Positions 1 to 7,930 of a DNA stretch of 64,000 nucleotides are shown here, one piece after another (the stretch's first letter is position 1; each line of letters begins with the position of its first letter). Location of the stretch: assembly GCF_028689295.1 (NCBI RefSeq), contig NZ_JAQTWL010000002.1, positions 62,001 through 126,000 of the forward strand, written 5' to 3'. The DNA comes from Rhodoferax sp. (GTDB taxonomy: Bacteria > Pseudomonadota > Gammaproteobacteria > Burkholderiales > Burkholderiaceae_C). The notes beneath the pieces were generated by a model that had not been told where the DNA came from, searched no databases, and was given only the letters and a program-made list of their open reading frames with translations. The translations under genes were made by a program, and so were the position numbers.

Positions 1-269
1 TGGCGGCCTGCGGCCTGGCGCAAGGCATGGACTTGTCGACCACGGTGATGCCGTTCATCTTGCGCGGCGTCACGCTGGCGGGCGTTGATTCGGTGATGGC
101 ACCGCTGGCCAAACGCCGGCGTGCCTGGGAGCGCCTGGCACGCGACCTCGATACCGCCTTGCTGGAAACCATGGTGCAAGAGGTACCGCTGGAAGCCGCC
201 ATTGCCAGTGCGCAAAAATTGATGGATGGCAAGGTGCGGGGCAGGGTGGTGGTGAAGGTTGCGGTCTAA
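1..269 (+). CDS. C-terminal end of AcuI/YhdH-type quinone oxidoreductase (partial)
   Basis: This is the 3' end of a gene that begins before the window; the open frame runs from base 3 without a break, so the ATG at 27 is internal. The visible residues ([22 protein letters not shown], with LAGVDSV soon after) match the C-terminal third of the YhdH/YhfP/AcuI group of zinc-less medium-chain dehydrogenases, which reduce acryloyl-CoA or quinones using NADPH. The family name rests on recalled wording of the conserved C-terminus. The Rossmann part is outside the window, so cofactor residues cannot be checked. Confidence 0.75.
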   Translation, partial: AACGLAQGMDLSTTVMPFILRGVTLAGVDSVMAPLAKRRRAWERLARDLDTALLETMVQEVPLEAAIASAQKLMDGKVRGRVVVKVAV

Positions 270-307
270 TGAAGGCTTACCTTGTGATTCATTTTTGAAA
301 GCCCGTT

Positions 308-928
308 ATGCTGCTCGACGCTGAACTCTCCCAACTGGTGCTGGTTGATTACCAGACCCGCCTGATGCCCGCCATTTTCGAGGCGCCGCTGGTGCTGGCC
401 AACGCCGTGCTGCTGGCGCAAGTGGCCAAATTGATGCAGGTGCCGGTGTGGGGCACCGAAGAAAATCCGTCCAGGCTCGGCGAAAACCCGCCCGAACTGC
501 GCGCCCTGTGCCAGCGCACCCTGGCCAAGATGCAATTCAGCGCAGTCGAAGAAGGTCTGGGCGAATGGCTGCGGCCCCCGGTCAAAGCGCCTGCGGGCAA
601 TGCGCGCAGCCTGCCAAAGCACCTGCAAAAGCCGTCCAGCACACCCGTTGCGCGCAACAGCATTGTGATTGCGGGTTGCGAAGCGCATGTGTGCCTGCTG
701 CAGACTTCTTTGCATCTGCTCGAAGACGGTTTCGATGTCTGGGTGGTCACTGATGCCTGCAGTTCGTCCACCGAACGGCTGCGCGATGCGGCCTTCGACC
801 GCCTGGCCGGTGCGGGCGCCGACCTGGTGACCACCGAGATGGTGGCCTTCGAGTGGTTGCGCAGTGCCGAGCATCCCCAGTTCAAGCCGGTGCTGGCCTT
901 GCTCAAGCAAGGCCATCGTCGCGCCTGA
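308..928 (+). CDS. Isochorismatase-family cysteine hydrolase
   Basis: A 206-residue protein of the isochorismatase-like hydrolase fold. The acid of the triad is in the N-terminal LVLVDYQ (Asp), and the nucleophile cysteine is in the conserved block IAGCEAHVCLLQT near residues 118-130. A lysine-containing segment (NARSLPKHLQK) lies between them. Members hydrolyse small amides or enol ethers (nicotinamide, N-carbamoyl compounds, isochorismate); the true substrate cannot be read from sequence. Length is usual for single-domain members. It sits 38 bases after the acuI-like gene and 48 before uppP with no obvious shared function. Confidence 0.85.
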   Translation: MLLDAELSQLVLVDYQTRLMPAIFEAPLVLANAVLLAQVAKLMQVPVWGTEENPSRLGENPPELRALCQRTLAKMQFSAVEEGLGEWLRPPVKAPAGNARSLPKHLQKPSSTPVARNSIVIAGCEAHVCLLQTSLHLLEDGFDVWVVTDACSSSTERLRDAAFDRLAGAGADLVTTEMVAFEWLRSAEHPQFKPVLALLKQGHRRA

Positions 929-976
929 ATGTCGGCTGGCCGGCGGCCATAATCGCCGGTCATTCAAGGAGTTGTT

Positions 977-1810
977 GTGGACATTGTGTTGCTGATCAAA
1001 GCCGCCATCATGGGCGTGGTGGAGGGCTTGACCGAGTTTTTGCCGATTTCGAGTACCGGCCATCTGATACTGGCGGGTGCTTTGCTGGGTTTTGATGACG
1101 AAAAAGCCAAGGTGTTCGACATTGCCATCCAGACCGGCGCCATTTTTGCCGTGATCCTGGTCTATTGGCAAAAAATACGCGACACCATGCTGGCCCTGCC
1201 ATCCGAGAAGCAGGCACAGCGATTTGCCCTCAATGTGCTGATCGCCTTCGTTCCGGCGGTGGTTCTGGGCCTGCTCTACGGCAAGGCCATCAAGGCGCAT
1301 CTGTTCACGCCGGTGGTGGTCGCCAGCATGTTCATCATTGGCGGTTTCATCATCCTCTGGGCCGAACGGCGGCAGCAAGGCAAGCCGGCGGCCACGCGCA
1401 TTCATGACGTGGAATCCATGACCGCGCTGGACGCGCTCAAGGTGGGCATGGCACAGTGCACCGCCATGATTCCGGGCATGAGCCGCAGCGGCGCCACCAT
1501 CATTGGCGGCATGTTGTTCGGCCTGAGCCGAAAGGCTGCCACCGATTTTTCGTTTTACCTGGCCATTCCCACGCTCATTGGCGCCGGCGCCTACAGCCTG
1601 GTCAAGGAGCGCGCCTTGTTGTCCATGGCTGACGCGCCAATGTTCAGTGTCGGGCTGGTGATGTCCTTCCTGAGTGCCTGGTTGTGCATCCGCTGGCTGC
1701 TGCGCTTCATTTCGACGCACAGTTTTGTTGGCTTTGCCTATTACCGCATCGTTTTCGGCCTGGTGGTGCTGGCCACCGCCTGGAGCGGCACGGTGAACTG
1801 GTCGGCATAA
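977..1810 (+). CDS. uppP: Undecaprenyl-diphosphatase UppP/BacA
   Basis: Integral membrane phosphatase that converts undecaprenyl diphosphate to the monophosphate, recycling the carrier lipid for peptidoglycan and other surface polymers; it also gives bacitracin resistance. Both signature regions are present: [17 protein letters not shown] near residues 14-30 (Glu-rich motif and the SSTGH serine) and [13 protein letters not shown] near 170. 277 residues with about eight hydrophobic segments is the family norm. The start is GTG at 977, preceded by AGGAG at a good distance. The gene ends seven bases before the convergent hydrolase gene. Confidence 0.95.
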   Translation: MDIVLLIKAAIMGVVEGLTEFLPISSTGHLILAGALLGFDDEKAKVFDIAIQTGAIFAVILVYWQKIRDTMLALPSEKQAQRFALNVLIAFVPAVVLGLLYGKAIKAHLFTPVVVASMFIIGGFIILWAERRQQGKPAATRIHDVESMTALDALKVGMAQCTAMIPGMSRSGATIIGGMLFGLSRKAATDFSFYLAIPTLIGAGAYSLVKERALLSMADAPMFSVGLVMSFLSAWLCIRWLLRFISTHSFVGFAYYRIVFGLVVLATAWSGTVNWSA

Positions 1811-1817
1811 CGATTTG

Positions 1818-2648
1818 TCAGCTCAAGCCCTGCAGATTGAGCAGAGCCGCCTCGATGGCCGCCGCCGTCACCAGCGGCTTTTCCATCGGAAACAGGTGGC
1901 TGCCGTCGATCATCATAAGGCGGCCCTGCGTGACGCGCCGCGTCAGGTCCAGTCCTACCTGGCTGATTTCGCTTGAGCGCGTGCCGCCAATGAAGGCCAC
2001 AGGGCACTTGATCGGGTGCTGCCTGATCAGCGCTTCCAGGTTGCTGGGCAAGGTGTTGTAAATGGCGGTTTCAATCTCGCGATCAAAGCTCAACACGCGC
2101 TGGATTTGCCCGTTGACGACCTCATCATGGGTGCCGTGGGCAATGTAATCTTCCAGCACTTGCGGATGCCATTTGGCAAAGGCTTTCTTGCTCTTGAAAT
2201 GCGCCAGGGCGGCGTCAAAGCTGGGCCAATGCTGGCGGCGCTTGCGGCTGAACTTGCCCGGCGACACCGACCCCACCAATTGGGTGCGCTTGGCCAGGCC
2301 CAGCGCTTGCGCCCGCCAGCCACCCACCAGGGGCGAGTCGAGCAGCAGCACGCCACGCACCAGCCGGGGCGCCTGGCTGCCTGCCATCAGGCTCAGGAAT
2401 CCACCCAGGGAGTGACCGGCCAAAAAAACCGGGGCACCGGCCTGATCTGCCTGCAACCGTACAAAGTCGATCAGTTGTTGCACCAGATTTGGCCAGTTGT
2501 TGCTGACCGGATAACGCGGGTCGTGGCCATATTTGTCAATGGCCGAAACCTGGATGCCACGCGCCTTCAAGGCCTGGAACAGCACGCCGTAAGTGGCTGC
2601 ACCGAAGCTGTTGGCGTGGGAAAAAATGAGGGGCGTTGAGGGGCGCAT
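1818..2648 (-). CDS. Alpha/beta-fold hydrolase
   Basis: A soluble alpha/beta hydrolase of about 276 residues. The nucleophile elbow GHSLGG follows a strand (PVFLAGHSLGGFLSL), and the N-terminus PLIFSHANSFGA supplies the oxyanion-hole region. A late GSHLFP segment probably carries the catalytic histidine. The ATG at 2648 (MRPSTPLIF) is preferred over the upstream codon at 2672, because the extra residues are unlike the fold. The substrate is unknown; carboxylesterase or thioesterase-like activity is possible. It reads in the same direction as the Anbu gene with a 61-base gap and could be co-transcribed with it. Confidence 0.8.
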   Translation of the reverse strand: MRPSTPLIFSHANSFGAATYGVLFQALKARGIQVSAIDKYGHDPRYPVSNNWPNLVQQLIDFVRLQADQAGAPVFLAGHSLGGFLSLMAGSQAPRLVRGVLLLDSPLVGGWRAQALGLAKRTQLVGSVSPGKFSRKRRQHWPSFDAALAHFKSKKAFAKWHPQVLEDYIAHGTHDEVVNGQIQRVLSFDREIETAIYNTLPSNLEALIRQHPIKCPVAFIGGTRSSEISQVGLDLTRRVTQGRLMMIDGSHLFPMEKPLVTAAAIEAALLNLQGLS

Positions 2649-2709
2649 CCTGATCAGTGGAGCACAGAGCAAAATTGCTCCGCAAAAGTTGGTCTGTGCC
2701 GCAAAGGTA

Positions 2710-3537
2710 TCAGATTAATTTTTCTTGCGGCGAGCTGATCTTCTTCAGTGCCTGGTTGCGACTGGTGGCTTGCATCAGCGGCACGGCGGTTTGCTCGCCG
2801 TTCCACATGGGGTCTTCGATGCTGTCAAAAACCTCGCGCAGCTTGGCACCCCAACTGTTATGCATCATCTTGAAGTAGGGGTTGTGCTCGTCGATGCAGA
2901 CCACCTTGTCGGTTTGGAACCGGTTGACTTCATAGACCACCATGTCCAGCGGCAGACCCACCGACAGGTTGGATTTGAGGGTGGAGTCCATCGACACCAG
3001 CGCGCACTTGGCCGCCTCATCCAACGGAGTGGAGGGGGTGATGACACGGTCCAGCACCGGTTTGCCGTATTTGGACTCGCCCACCTGAAAGTAGGGCGTT
3101 TCGGGCGTGGCTTCAATGAAGTTGCCGGCTGAATAGACCTGGAACAAGCGCATGCCCTCGCCCTTGATCTGACCGCCAAAAATGAGCGACACATTGAAGT
3201 CAACCCCCGCCTGCTTGAGCGCGGCGGCGTCGCGCTCGTACACATGGCGAATGGTCGCCCCCAGCACGCGCGCGGCGTCGAACATGCTCTTGGCGTTCCA
3301 GATGGTGATGGGCTCGCCGTCTTCGGTGTCCTTGAGTTTTTCGACCTGCAAGATCTCGCGCACCGACTGCGAAATGCTCAAGTTGCCGGCCGACAGCAGC
3401 ACCATGAAGCGGTCGTCAGGCTTTTCGTAAACGATCATTTTGCGAAAGGTGCTGATTTGGTCCAGACCAGCGTTGGTGCGGGAATCGGACAAAAAAACCA
3501 GTCCGGCGTTGAGTTTGATGGCGACGCAATAAGTCAT
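2710..3537 (-). CDS. Anbu-type proteasome-related peptidase
   Basis: 275-residue member of the 20S proteasome/HslV superfamily. The N-terminus is MTYCVAIKL followed by FLSDSRTNAGLDQIST. Thr2, exposed after removal of Met, would be the N-terminal nucleophile, and the SDSRTNAG block is the conserved active-site segment of the Anbu (ancestral beta-subunit) clade, also annotated as proteasome-type protease COG3484. Anbu forms open helical or ring-like assemblies and its substrates are not established. In many proteobacteria it is encoded with a circularly permuted ATP-grasp protein, an alpha-E protein and a transglutaminase. None of these is in this window; the only neighbour on the strand is an alpha/beta hydrolase. 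Confidence 0.88.
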   Translation of the reverse strand: MTYCVAIKLNAGLVFLSDSRTNAGLDQISTFRKMIVYEKPDDRFMVLLSAGNLSISQSVREILQVEKLKDTEDGEPITIWNAKSMFDAARVLGATIRHVYERDAAALKQAGVDFNVSLIFGGQIKGEGMRLFQVYSAGNFIEATPETPYFQVGESKYGKPVLDRVITPSTPLDEAAKCALVSMDSTLKSNLSVGLPLDMVVYEVNRFQTDKVVCIDEHNPYFKMMHNSWGAKLREVFDSIEDPMWNGEQTAVPLMQATSRNQALKKISSPQEKLI

Positions 3538-3668
3538 GTAGAAACGAGTTGAAATATACCTTCCGAGTTTAATCCGTTCATGACATCATCCGGCACCGGT
3601 CGTTCCCGTCGGCGCGTCCGGTCATCGACTTCGGATAAACCCTAGGTTCGATGGATATTTTGGCAAAC

Positions 3669-3682
3669 TTGACCGCAATCAA
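3669..3682 (+). promoter_or_regulatory. Candidate Crp/Fnr-type box before the TTT operon
   Basis: TTGAC-CGCA-ATCAA is a 5-4-5 inverted repeat of the Crp/Fnr half-site type. Its first seven bases (TTGACCG) equal those of the palindrome before oxc. Its centre (3675.5) lies 103.5 bases before the tctC start. A weak GACTAT at 3705-3710 is where a -10 box would sit if the site acts from -41.5. The arms are unequal (TTGAC versus TTGAT on the other strand), so this is weaker than the two oxalate boxes. Confidence 0.45.
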
Positions 3683-3778
3683 GAGAATTTATACCAAATC
3701 GTCAGACTATCCACTTCAGCCAAATTCAGCACATGAATTCAAGGCTTTTATGGCAAATAAATCACAGGAGACAGCATC

Positions 3779-4807
3779 ATGAAATTTCGTTTATCAGGAT
3801 TCAAATCCAGCAAATCCGCAGCGACGGTTGCCAGTGCAGTTGCGCTGGCCACAATGACAGCAATGTCCCCGGCATTCGCCGCTTGGGAGCCGAGCAAGCC
3901 GGTGGAATTCGTGGTGCCTGCGGGTACTGGCGGTGGCGCTGACCAAATGGCACGCCTGCTGCAAGGCATCGTCATCAAGCACAAGCTGATGAAAGAACCC
4001 TTGATCGTGGTGAACAAGTCCGGTGGCGCCGGTGCCGAGGGTTTCCTGGCCGTCAAGGAAGCCAAAGGCGATGCGCACAAGATCATCATCACCTTGTCCA
4101 ACCTGTTCACCACCCCGATGGCAACCGGTGTTCCCTTCAACTGGAAAGACATGACGCCTGTGGCCATGCTGGCGCTGGACCAGTTTGTCCTGTGGACCAA
4201 CGCTGATGCGCCTTACAAATCTGCCAAGGAATATCTTGACGCGGTGAAAGCGGCCGGCCCCAGCAAAATGAAGATGGCGGGCACGGGCTCCAAGCAGGAA
4301 GACCAGATCATCACCGTCGCGCTTGAGAAAGCCACAGGCACCAAATTCATCTACGTGCCCTACAAAGGCGGTGGCGATGTGGCGGTGCAACTGGTGGGTG
4401 GTCACGTCGATTCGACGGTCAACAATCCGATTGAAGCCGTCGCCCAGTGGCGTGCCGGCAAGCTGCGCGCCCAGTGCGTGTTCGACACCGATCGCATGCC
4501 CTACAAAACCAAGGTCACAGAGACCCAGTCCTGGAATGACATTCCAACCTGCAAGGAAGCCGGTGTTCCGACCGACTACACCATGCTGCGCGGTATTTTC
4601 ATGCCAGCAGGCGTGACCCCCGACCAGCTCGCGTTTTATGTGGATTTGCTGAAGAAAATTCGCGAGACACCAGACTGGAAAGAGTACATGGAGAAGGGCG
4701 CTTTCAACCAGTCATTCATGACCGGTGCCGAGTTCACCAAGTGGCTGGACGCGACCGAAAAGACGCACCGCACGCTCATGACAGAAGCCGGTTTCCTGGC
4801 GAAATAA
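3779..4807 (+). CDS. tctC: Bug-family TTT periplasmic substrate-binding protein
   Basis: Extracytoplasmic receptor of a tripartite tricarboxylate transporter. A Sec signal peptide ends in MSPAFA-A around residue 34. The mature start KPVEFVVPAGTGGGADQMARLL is the Bug-fold ligand loop region, and GPSKMKMAGTGS and YVPYKGGGDVAVQLVGG match the second ligand-binding region. 342 residues is slightly long for the family because of the signal peptide. AGGAG lies nine bases before ATG. It leads an operon with the TctB- and TctA-type genes. Ligands of the family are carboxylates; oxalate is inferred here from the neighbouring catabolic genes and shared operator-like sites, not from the ligand pocket. 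Confidence 0.92.
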   Translation: MKFRLSGFKSSKSAATVASAVALATMTAMSPAFAAWEPSKPVEFVVPAGTGGGADQMARLLQGIVIKHKLMKEPLIVVNKSGGAGAEGFLAVKEAKGDAHKIIITLSNLFTTPMATGVPFNWKDMTPVAMLALDQFVLWTNADAPYKSAKEYLDAVKAAGPSKMKMAGTGSKQEDQIITVALEKATGTKFIYVPYKGGGDVAVQLVGGHVDSTVNNPIEAVAQWRAGKLRAQCVFDTDRMPYKTKVTETQSWNDIPTCKEAGVPTDYTMLRGIFMPAGVTPDQLAFYVDLLKKIRETPDWKEYMEKGAFNQSFMTGAEFTKWLDATEKTHRTLMTEAGFLAK

Positions 4808-4837
4808 GCCAACTTTTTCCGGGAATGACTCAATGGA

Positions 4838-4869
4838 CCGGTTTGAACCGCAGCTGCGGTTCAAACCGG
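4838..4869 (+). repeat. Perfect 32-nt palindrome between tctC and tctB
   Basis: Left arm CCGGTTTGAACCGCAG is followed at once by its exact reverse complement, giving a 16-bp stem in RNA with essentially no spare loop. It lies 31 bases after the tctC stop and 47 bases before tctB. No T tract follows, so full termination is unlikely. A 3' stabilising or partial attenuation hairpin that raises binding-protein mRNA over the membrane genes is the usual reading at this operon position. Confidence 0.75.
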
Positions 4870-4916
4870 CCCGTCCGGGCATCCGATCAACTTTGAAAAC
4901 CGAGTGAGAATTCCTG

Positions 4917-5438
4917 ATGGAACATAACGAAGCATCTGGTGAAGCTGTGCTAAGGGGCGTCGCTACCTACCTGGTGGAGGCCGTGGTTGCCTTCTGCCTT
5001 TTGGTCCTTGGGATCGTGGTGACCTACGAGAGTAGCAAACTGGGGGCTGGCTGGACCACCGATGGTCCCGGTGCCGGTTACTTCCCGTTTTACATTGGCA
5101 TCATCATGTCCATTGCCAGTGCCGGCTTGTTGTACCAGTCCTTGCTGGGGAAAAATAAGAACACCAAGGTGTTTGTGGATCAGGAGCAGTTAAAGCAGGT
5201 CATGATGGTCCTGCTTCCTGCTGGTCTCTATGTTTTGGTGGTCCAGTTTCTGGGGCTTTACCTGTCATCGGCCATCTACATCGCCTTGTTCATGATCATT
5301 CTTGGCAAGTACTCCTGGATCAAAAGCGTGATCGCAGCTTGTGCGGTCAATACACTGTTTTTCTTTATGTTTGAAGTGTGGTTCAAGGTGCCCTTGTTCA
5401 AAGGCTCTCTGGAACCGCTGAGCTTCCTGGGTTACTGA
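4917..5438 (+). CDS. tctB: TctB-type small membrane subunit of TTT transporter
   Basis: 173-residue membrane protein with four hydrophobic segments (VEAVVAFCLLVLGIVV, the PGAGYFPFYIGIIMSIAS region, VMMVLLPAGLYVLVV, and the C-terminal AACAVNTLFFFMFE). The phrase GPGAGYFPFYIG after the first segment is typical of TctB proteins. It forms the small integral subunit beside TctA in the inner membrane. Sequence conservation in the family is low, so the call leans on this motif, size and position between the receptor and TctA. Confidence 0.88.
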   Translation: MEHNEASGEAVLRGVATYLVEAVVAFCLLVLGIVVTYESSKLGAGWTTDGPGAGYFPFYIGIIMSIASAGLLYQSLLGKNKNTKVFVDQEQLKQVMMVLLPAGLYVLVVQFLGLYLSSAIYIALFMIILGKYSWIKSVIAACAVNTLFFFMFEVWFKVPLFKGSLEPLSFLGY

Positions 5439-5508
5439 GTCGAAACCCTCCCGGTCGCAGTTTCGCCACCGGTCTGCAAAACGTACAAAATCACTTGGAA
5501 CATTGAAA

Positions 5509-7038
5509 ATGGAAGAAATTAACTCATTAATGCAGGGGTTCGCGGTCGTGCTGACCCCGATGAACATCGGCTTGATGTTCGTCGGCATCATCCTGGGTGT
5601 GCTGATCGGCGTTTTGCCAGGGCTTGGCGGTGCCAATGGTGTGGCCATTTTGCTGCCCCTGACGTTCACCATGTCGCCCACCTCGGCCATCGTGATGCTG
5701 TCGTGCATCTACTGGGGTGCCTTGTTTGGCGGGGCGATTACCTCCATCCTGTTCAACATTCCGGGTGAACCGTGGTCGGTAGCGACGACCTTCGACGGTT
5801 ATCCGATGGCGCAAAACGGGAAAGCCGGGGAGGCGCTAACGGCTGCTTTCACCTCTTCATTTGTCGGTGCTTTCCTCGCTGTGGTCATGATCACTTTCAT
5901 GGCGCCGCTGGTCGCCAAGTTTGCGCTCAAATTCGGTTCCCCCGAGTTTTTTGCCGTGTACCTGCTCACATTCTGCAGCTTTGTCGGCATGGGCAAGGGC
6001 TCGCCCTTTAAAATCCTGCTGTCGATGGCACTCGGCTTTGCCCTGGCGACGGTCGGCATGGACACGGTCACCGGCCAATTGCGTCTGACGTTCGGTCAAC
6101 CCGAGTTGATGCGCGGCTTTGACTTTTTGATCGCCGTGATTGGCTTGTTCGGTATCGGTGAAATCCTGATCTCGATGGAAGAGGGATTGAACTTTTCCGG
6201 CAAGAGCGCGAAGATCAACGCCAAGGTGGTTTTTGAAACATGGAAGCAACTGCCCAAGTACTGGATGACCTCGATCCGCAGCGCCTTGGTGGGCATCTGG
6301 ATGGGCATCACCCCCGGCGGCGCGACACCAGCCTCGTTCATGAGCTATGGCCTGGCCAAAAAGATGTCCAAAAACGGTGCCAAATTCGGTACCGGTCACA
6401 TCGAAGGCGTGGTGGCTCCCGAAACCGCCGCTCACGCTGCGGGCACCAGTGCCTTGCTGCCGATGCTGGCCCTGGGTATTCCAGGCTCACCCACGGCAGC
6501 CGTGCTGTTGGGCGGCTTGCTGATCTGGGGTCTGCAGCCAGGCCCGCTGCTTTTTGTCGAGCAACATGACTTCGTCTGGGGTCTGATTGCCAGCATGTAC
6601 CTTGGTAACATCGCCGGCCTGATCGTGGTGCTGACCACGGTGCCCTTGTTTGCGTCGATTCTGCGCATTCCGTTTTCCATCATCGCGCCGGTCATCATCG
6701 TGATCTGTGCCATTGGTGCCTACACGGTGCACAACGCCATGCTGGACATCTGGTTCATGATGGGCTTTGGCATCATCGGCTATGTGTTCAAGAAACTCGA
6801 TTACCCTCTGGCGCCGCTGGTGCTGGCGTTGGTGTTGGGCGACAAAGCCGAAGACTCGTTCCGTCAGGCCATGCTGGTGTCGCAAGGCGACGTCATGATC
6901 ATGTGGTCCAATCCGCTGGTCGGCGGTATCACGACCCTGGCCTTGACCATGCTGTTCTGGCCACTGATTTCCAAGGCACTGGCGATCATCCGCCCTGGCA
7001 AGGTGGAAGAGTTCCCCGCTGAACGCCCCGTTGATTGA
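5509..7038 (+). CDS. tctA: TctA-type large permease of TTT transporter
   Basis: About 509 residues with some 11-12 membrane segments. Signature stretches include IGVLPGLGGANGVAILLPLTF near the N-terminus (the GLGG loop), YWGALFGGAITSILFNIPGE (the glycine-rich IPGEP motif) and the repeat-related LALGIPGSPTAAVLLGG in the second half, reflecting the internal duplication of the family. It carries the sodium- or proton-coupled transport path. ATG at 5509 is chosen over TTG at 5503 because the purine-rich GGAA stretch is better spaced. The downstream kinase-like gene starts 16 bases after the stop, suggesting one transcript. Confidence 0.93.
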   Translation: MEEINSLMQGFAVVLTPMNIGLMFVGIILGVLIGVLPGLGGANGVAILLPLTFTMSPTSAIVMLSCIYWGALFGGAITSILFNIPGEPWSVATTFDGYPMAQNGKAGEALTAAFTSSFVGAFLAVVMITFMAPLVAKFALKFGSPEFFAVYLLTFCSFVGMGKGSPFKILLSMALGFALATVGMDTVTGQLRLTFGQPELMRGFDFLIAVIGLFGIGEILISMEEGLNFSGKSAKINAKVVFETWKQLPKYWMTSIRSALVGIWMGITPGGATPASFMSYGLAKKMSKNGAKFGTGHIEGVVAPETAAHAAGTSALLPMLALGIPGSPTAAVLLGGLLIWGLQPGPLLFVEQHDFVWGLIASMYLGNIAGLIVVLTTVPLFASILRIPFSIIAPVIIVICAIGAYTVHNAMLDIWFMMGFGIIGYVFKKLDYPLAPLVLALVLGDKAEDSFRQAMLVSQGDVMIMWSNPLVGGITTLALTMLFWPLISKALAIIRPGKVEEFPAERPVD

Positions 7039-7054
7039 TCCAGGAGAAACCAAA

Positions 7055-7888
7055 ATGACAGTGATTGCAATGACCCAGGAAATGGGCTCGCTGGCCAAGG
7101 ATGTGGCCCTGGAGCTTGCCGGAGCCTTGAATCTTTCCGTGATGCGCAAGGAAGTGGTGCAAAACGTGGCCGGCAAAATGCACGTTCCCACCAGTCTGAT
7201 TTCCCGTCTGCGCGAGGGCAAGGCGGGGTTCATTGAGCGAGCCACCACCGACAAGGAGCGTGTTGCCATCTACACCGCTGAAGAGGTATTTGAACTGGCC
7301 AACGAGGGCAATGTGATTTTGCGTGGCTGGGGCTCGACCTGCCTGCTGCGCCCTGTCCCGCACGTTTTGAGTGTTCGGATCATGCGCTCCCTGCCCAAAC
7401 GTGTCGAATGGCTGATGCACTACCTGGATACGGACGATCGTGAACTATGTGAAGCCGAGATTTTGCGCAGTGATGCTGCGCATGCCAGCAGCATCCAGCA
7501 GCAATTTGGCGTGACCTGGGGTGACCCTCAGCTCTATGACATCGTTTTGAATACGGACCGACTTTCTGTAGCAGCCTGTGTCGATCAGATCAAACTGCTG
7601 TGCAGTCGCCCTGAGTTCAAGCTGAACGAGGAGTCGCATGAGATTTTGGCGGGTTTGACGCTGTCGGCACGGGTGCGCGCCGCCTTGAAGTTCGAAGAAC
7701 CCACCAAAGATGTCAACATTACGATTGAAGCCAAAAAGGGCATCGTGACCTTGACTGGCATTGTTCTGAATGAAGGCGAGCGCTCAGAGGTTGAAAGAGT
7801 CACGTCGCGGGTGCTCGGCGTGACGGGTGTCGAGGACAAGCTGCGCGTGATGACCACCTTCAGGCGCTTTACCTACGCCAAGACCTGA
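7055..7888 (+). CDS. Cytidylate-kinase-like protein with C-terminal BON domain
   Basis: 277 residues. The first 170 or so resemble the cytidylate-kinase-like (AAA_26) family: TVIAMTQEMGSLAKDVALELAGAL occupies the P-loop position, followed by the GWGSTCLLRPVPHVLSVRI segment with LMHYLDTDDRE later. The phosphate loop is degenerate (GSLAK where GSGGK would be expected), so kinase activity is doubtful. Residues about 195-270 (RVRAALKFEE, VNITIEAKKGIVTLTGIV, EDKLRV) form a BON domain, a fold linked to membrane or ligand binding. AGGAG lies eight bases before ATG at 7055. Position as last gene of the TTT operon suggests a transport-linked regulatory or stress role, unproven. Confidence 0.75.
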   Translation: MTVIAMTQEMGSLAKDVALELAGALNLSVMRKEVVQNVAGKMHVPTSLISRLREGKAGFIERATTDKERVAIYTAEEVFELANEGNVILRGWGSTCLLRPVPHVLSVRIMRSLPKRVEWLMHYLDTDDRELCEAEILRSDAAHASSIQQQFGVTWGDPQLYDIVLNTDRLSVAACVDQIKLLCSRPEFKLNEESHEILAGLTLSARVRAALKFEEPTKDVNITIEAKKGIVTLTGIVLNEGERSEVERVTSRVLGVTGVEDKLRVMTTFRRFTYAKT

Positions 7889-7930
7889 GTCTGTGGAACT
7901 GACCGGATGGTGCCCTGCAGGGCAGTCCGG

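Noticed and set aside
266-1720. 484-residue minus-strand ORF over the isochorismatase and uppP genes
   Set aside because: His/Gln/Arg-rich composition typical of an antisense shadow of high-GC coding DNA; both plus-strand genes have clear families.
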